Shown one piece after another: positions 13,046-13,098 of a stretch of 13,098 nt of DNA (position 1 is the stretch's first letter; every line of letters begins with the position of its first letter). Below the pieces are notes generated by a model, which did not search any database, was not told where the DNA came from, and saw nothing but the letters and a program-made list of their open reading frames with translations. The translations under genes were made by a program, and so were the position numbers. Source of the stretch: Chloroflexota bacterium (GTDB lineage: Bacteria; Chloroflexota; UBA6077); contig JAJZQR010000142.1 in assembly GCA_021806765.1 (NCBI GenBank), forward strand, positions 1-13,098, given 5' to 3'.

Positions 13046-13098
13046 TGGTACCTCGTACTGTGGCGGTATCCGACGAGCTACCTGGCCGGCAGAGACGC

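Overview
GC-rich (roughly 60-65%) bacterial chromosome segment with ten protein genes that I can support, a very high density of dispersed palindromic intergenic repeats, and frequent GTG/TTG starts. The gene set (an MttB-superfamily methyltransferase next to an aldehyde:ferredoxin oxidoreductase, a collagen-like secreted protein with the IPG-x-DG / SWNQ module, a Cys/His 'HGG' protein, a GreA with an extra N-terminal domain) and the repeat families fit an uncultured Chloroflexota-type bacterium. That assignment is an inference from style; there is no rRNA or marker gene in the window.

Layout. 26-3421 (minus): mttB-like gene followed by an AOR gene, separated by an 89-bp inverted repeat; probably one transcription unit for anaerobic or C1 metabolism. 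3683-4417 (plus): collagen-like exported protein with a clear hairpin terminator. 4467-4953: no gene seen. 4954-6874 (minus): a type IV AbiE-like toxin-antitoxin pair, antitoxin first, with an 11-nt overlap, a good sigma70-type promoter and an array of TTTTCACT/AGTGAAAA operators. 7108-7347: no gene.

7348-9423 (plus): a three-gene unit headed by a TTGACT-N17-TAGAAT promoter with a LexA/DinR-type palindrome (TAGAAC-N4-GTTCTA) at the expected transcription start. It encodes a Cys/His 'HGG' protein, a small coiled-coil plus membrane-segment protein, and a sigma-70-like factor with an added C-terminal helical domain. This apparently DNA-damage-controlled unit is the best candidate for an undescribed system.

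9494-11346 (plus): a PhnP-type metallo-beta-lactamase-fold hydrolase and a CorA-type metal transporter. 11407-12890 (minus): greA fused to a tyrosine-recombinase core-binding-like domain, then a zinc-ribbon NUDIX hydrolase.

A recurrent theme is that dispersed palindromes sit exactly at gene ends. The stop codons of four genes (AOR, mttB-like, sigma-like, NUDIX) lie inside or at the edge of such repeats, and one minisatellite-like repeat appears to have been absorbed in frame as a protein linker.
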